NCBI GenBank assembly: GCA_002405525.1
Contig: DHLY01000100.1
Location: 1-26,900 of the forward strand
DNA from: Proteobacteria bacterium UBA4656
GTDB lineage: Bacteria > Pseudomonadota > Gammaproteobacteria > Xanthomonadales > Ahniellaceae
DNA: 26,900 bases
Direction of reading: 5' to 3'
Below the pieces are notes generated by a model. It had not been told where the DNA came from, searched no databases, and saw nothing but the letters and a program-made list of their open reading frames with translations. This document shows positions 25,239-26,900 of the stretch, piece by piece. A program made the position numbers and the translations under genes. The stretch's first letter is position 1, and every line of letters starts with the position of its first letter.

Positions 25239-26798
25239 CTATTGTCGCGGCACGGGATCGCCGGATGCCAGCCGGCGCAGCGGCCACAGCCGCGGCGCCG
25301 GCTCCATCGGCGGGACCAGCGCGCTGTCGATCACGATGCCGTCGGGGTCGGCGCGCGCGAGCCCGAGGCGGTCGAGCGTCGCGTCGAGGGACGTGGCCTC
25401 GCGCGGATCGGCGAGCAGCAGCAGCGGACCGTCGTGCGCGGCGATCCGCGCCGCCGCGCGCGCATCGAGCCCTGCGCCCGCCTGTCCCGGCATCCCGTGC
25501 ACGTTGCTGGATACCCGCACCGCGCCGGCGAACGGCGGCAGGAAGGGCAGGACGTGCGCGGTCGGCGCCACGCCCGCCAGCACCAGCAGCGTGTCGGGCG
25601 CGATCGGCGCCGCAACGGCCAGCGGGCGGCCGGCGGGCCAGTCGCGCGCGGCGCGCTCGTGGTTGGGCGGGTTGGTCGACACGATGGCCAGCGCGATCGC
25701 CGCCAGCACGATCCGCCGCCCCCGGGCCTCGGTCGCGGCCGCCAGCAGGACCAGCGGCGCCAGCAGTTCGAAGGCGACCAGGTAACGGTGGTAGCCGAAC
25801 AGGGGCAGCCACAGGGCGTAGGCGAGCAGGAAGCCGGCGGCGAGGAAGGCCAGCGCGCGCCGCGGCGCCGCGGCGAGCGCGTGGTGGCGGACGGCCAGCA
25901 CGGCCAGCGCGACGAACAGCAGCGGAAGGCGCGCATCGCGGATGCGGTAGTCGGACGTCGCGCGCCAGTCCAGCAGCGGCGCCAGCGGGCGCGCCAGCGC
26001 CTCGCCGGCCCCGGCCGGCACGAAGCGCAGGTCGCGCGCCGCGTCCGGCGCCAGCCAGTTGCCGCCGAACAGCGCGCCGAACTGCGGGAACACGGGATTG
26101 CCCCAGTCGCGCCACAGGGTCCACGCCCACGGGCCGGCCAGCAGTGCGAAGGCGCCGAGCGCGCCGGCGCCCACCCAGCCCACCACGCGCCAGCGCGCCG
26201 CGCCCCCGGCGGCGAGCAGCGGCAGCGCGAGGCACAGGCCGAGCGCGACCGGCGCGTGGGAGAGCTTGAGCGCCGGGACCGCGCCGAGCAGCACGCCGGC
26301 GGCAATCAGCCAGCCGGGACGCGCGGCGGCGCCACTGCATTCGCGCAGCAGGATCGCCAGCGCCACCAGCACGCCGAGTGCGAGCAGCACGTCGCCGTAG
26401 CTGGCCCCGAGCTGGCCGACCACCGTGGCTGCGGTCATGCCGCCCGCCACGGCGATCGCGCGCGCGCCGAACGACGCCTGCGGCGCGAGGCGCGCGGCGA
26501 TCGCGAGCAGCGGCGCCGCGCACAGGCCCTGCAGCGCGCCGACCAGCGCCGCCAGCGGCGCGCCGTCAAGGTGCTGGAAGGCGAGGAAATGCGGGACCCA
26601 GAGCAGCGGGTTGAACCAGGTCTGCGCCTGCGCGGCGGCGAGGTCGAGCGCGGCGCGGTCCGCCAGCCAGGCCCAGGCGGCATACAGGTGGTAGTTGCGC
26701 AGGTCCCAGTTGGCATCCGGGCCGAAGGCCCAGGCCGCCGTGGCGCAGGCCGCGACGCTCGCGGCGACCGCGGCAGCGTCGCGCGCCGCCGCCTTCAC
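25239..26798 (-). CDS. GT-C-like multi-TM membrane protein
   Basis: Product of 519 residues not assigned to a named family. It has about ten hydrophobic segments and, in the first extracytoplasmic loop, GPDANWDLRNYHLYAAWAWL (26-45). A short acidic motif after TM1 followed by Y-H-Y/A-W and FNPLLW (62-67) is what GT-C glycosyltransferases (ArnT/PMT-like) show, with D32 in the position of the catalytic aspartate. Later features are LKLSHAPVALGLCLALPLL, the loop WRDWGNPVFPQFGALFGGNW in outline, and GYHRYLVAFELLAPLVLL. A catalytic role is inferred only. The start is GTG at 26798, overlapping the stop of an upstream gene by four bases (GTGA). No Shine-Dalgarno is visible, consistent with translational coupling. 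Confidence 0.72.
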   Translation of the reverse strand: MKAAARDAAAVAASVAACATAAWAFGPDANWDLRNYHLYAAWAWLADRAALDLAAAQAQTWFNPLLWVPHFLAFQHLDGAPLAALVGALQGLCAAPLLAIAARLAPQASFGARAIAVAGGMTAATVVGQLGASYGDVLLALGVLVALAILLRECSGAAARPGWLIAAGVLLGAVPALKLSHAPVALGLCLALPLLAAGGAARWRVVGWVGAGALGAFALLAGPWAWTLWRDWGNPVFPQFGALFGGNWLAPDAARDLRFVPAGAGEALARPLAPLLDWRATSDYRIRDARLPLLFVALAVLAVRHHALAAAPRRALAFLAAGFLLAYALWLPLFGYHRYLVAFELLAPLVLLAAATEARGRRIVLAAIALAIVSTNPPNHERAARDWPAGRPLAVAAPIAPDTLLVLAGVAPTAHVLPFLPPFAGAVRVSSNVHGMPGQAGAGLDARAAARIAAHDGPLLLLADPREATSLDATLDRLGLARADPDGIVIDSALVPPMEPAPRLWPLRRLASGDPVPRQ

Positions 26799-26900
26799 GA
26801 CAGACGCGGGTCGCGCACGCAGAACCCCGGCGTCAGGTGGCGCCAGGTGCGCGGCTCGACGACCCGGTCGCGCCGCAGCACCGCCAGCATGTGGGTGGGC
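26795..26900 (-). CDS. C-terminal tail of an unidentified gene (cut by window edge)
   Basis: A reading frame enters from the right edge and ends with TGA at 26795-26797. The visible 34 residues end LTPGFCVRDPRLS and include HMLAVLRRDRVVEPRTWRHL, which looks like real protein. Its stop overlaps the GTG start of the GT-C-like gene. Too short to identify; probably a member of the same surface-polysaccharide or membrane-protein operon. Confidence 0.5.
   Translation of the reverse strand, partial: PTHMLAVLRRDRVVEPRTWRHLTPGFCVRDPRLS

Noticed and set aside
22997..26269. Plus-strand open frame of about 1090 codons opposite mgtE and the two membrane-protein genes
   Set aside because: Very Arg/Ala/Gln/His-rich with no domain similarity; it is the antisense of genes that show clear TM helices and family motifs. 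Stop-poor antisense frames are expected at this GC content.

Overview
The window is GC-rich bacterial chromosome with 26 recognisable protein genes (one cut by the right edge). No RNA gene, insertion sequence, phage gene or CRISPR array was seen. The gene set (lgt-thyA-folA, lptD-surA-pdxA-rsmA-apaG-apaH convergent with folA, paired ubiH/ubiI, BamA-type outer-membrane biology implied by LptD and SurA) places it in Gammaproteobacteria. The very high GC, the lgt-thyA-folA-apaH arrangement and a secreted protein ending in an [12 protein letters not shown] tail suggest Lysobacterales (Xanthomonadales); that assignment is inference.

Left part (1-6100): apt (+); a minus-strand pair DUF533/TerB-like then GYF_2-AIM24; divergent from these dgkA and rlmI (+); then, convergent with rlmI, a secreted carboxypeptidase-regulatory-domain protein (-). 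Middle left (6080-9045): lgt, thyA, a DUF2238 (YjdF) membrane protein and folA run on the plus strand; thyA and yjdF overlap by one base and folA follows closely, a dTMP/folate cluster with an extra membrane protein. Middle (9067-16629): the classical envelope/ribosome-maturation block on the minus strand, transcribed lptD > surA > pdxA > unknown three-TM protein > rsmA > apaG > apaH, ending head-on against folA as in E. coli. Upstream of it, same strand (16748-18793): a DUF6580 membrane protein, a PduO-type cobalamin adenosyltransferase and a histone-deacetylase-like hydrolase, tightly packed. Divergent from these, ubiH and ubiI (+, GTGA overlap), two ubiquinone-ring hydroxylases. Right part (minus): mgtE Mg2+ transporter, a YfhO-like multi-TM protein, a second GT-C-like multi-TM protein and the tail of a third gene that overlaps it by four bases.

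The one signal that ordinary annotation does not explain is an intergenic repeat family found at three places (6933-7082, 14175-14327, 21328-21607). It is built from degenerate seven-base units of the form AGGG+NNN (AGGGCCC, AGGGTAT, AGGGCTC, AGGGTAC...), in tracts of two to four units. Direct tracts always lie on the left and reverse-complement tracts on the right of a core of about 24-32 bases, so each copy can fold into a large hairpin. One copy supplies the last codons of lgt, one separates lptD from surA, and one lies between the convergent ubiI and mgtE. I did not find a novel enzymatic or defence system; the repeat family is the best candidate for something under-described, followed by the DUF6580-cobalamin adenosyltransferase-deacetylase cluster.
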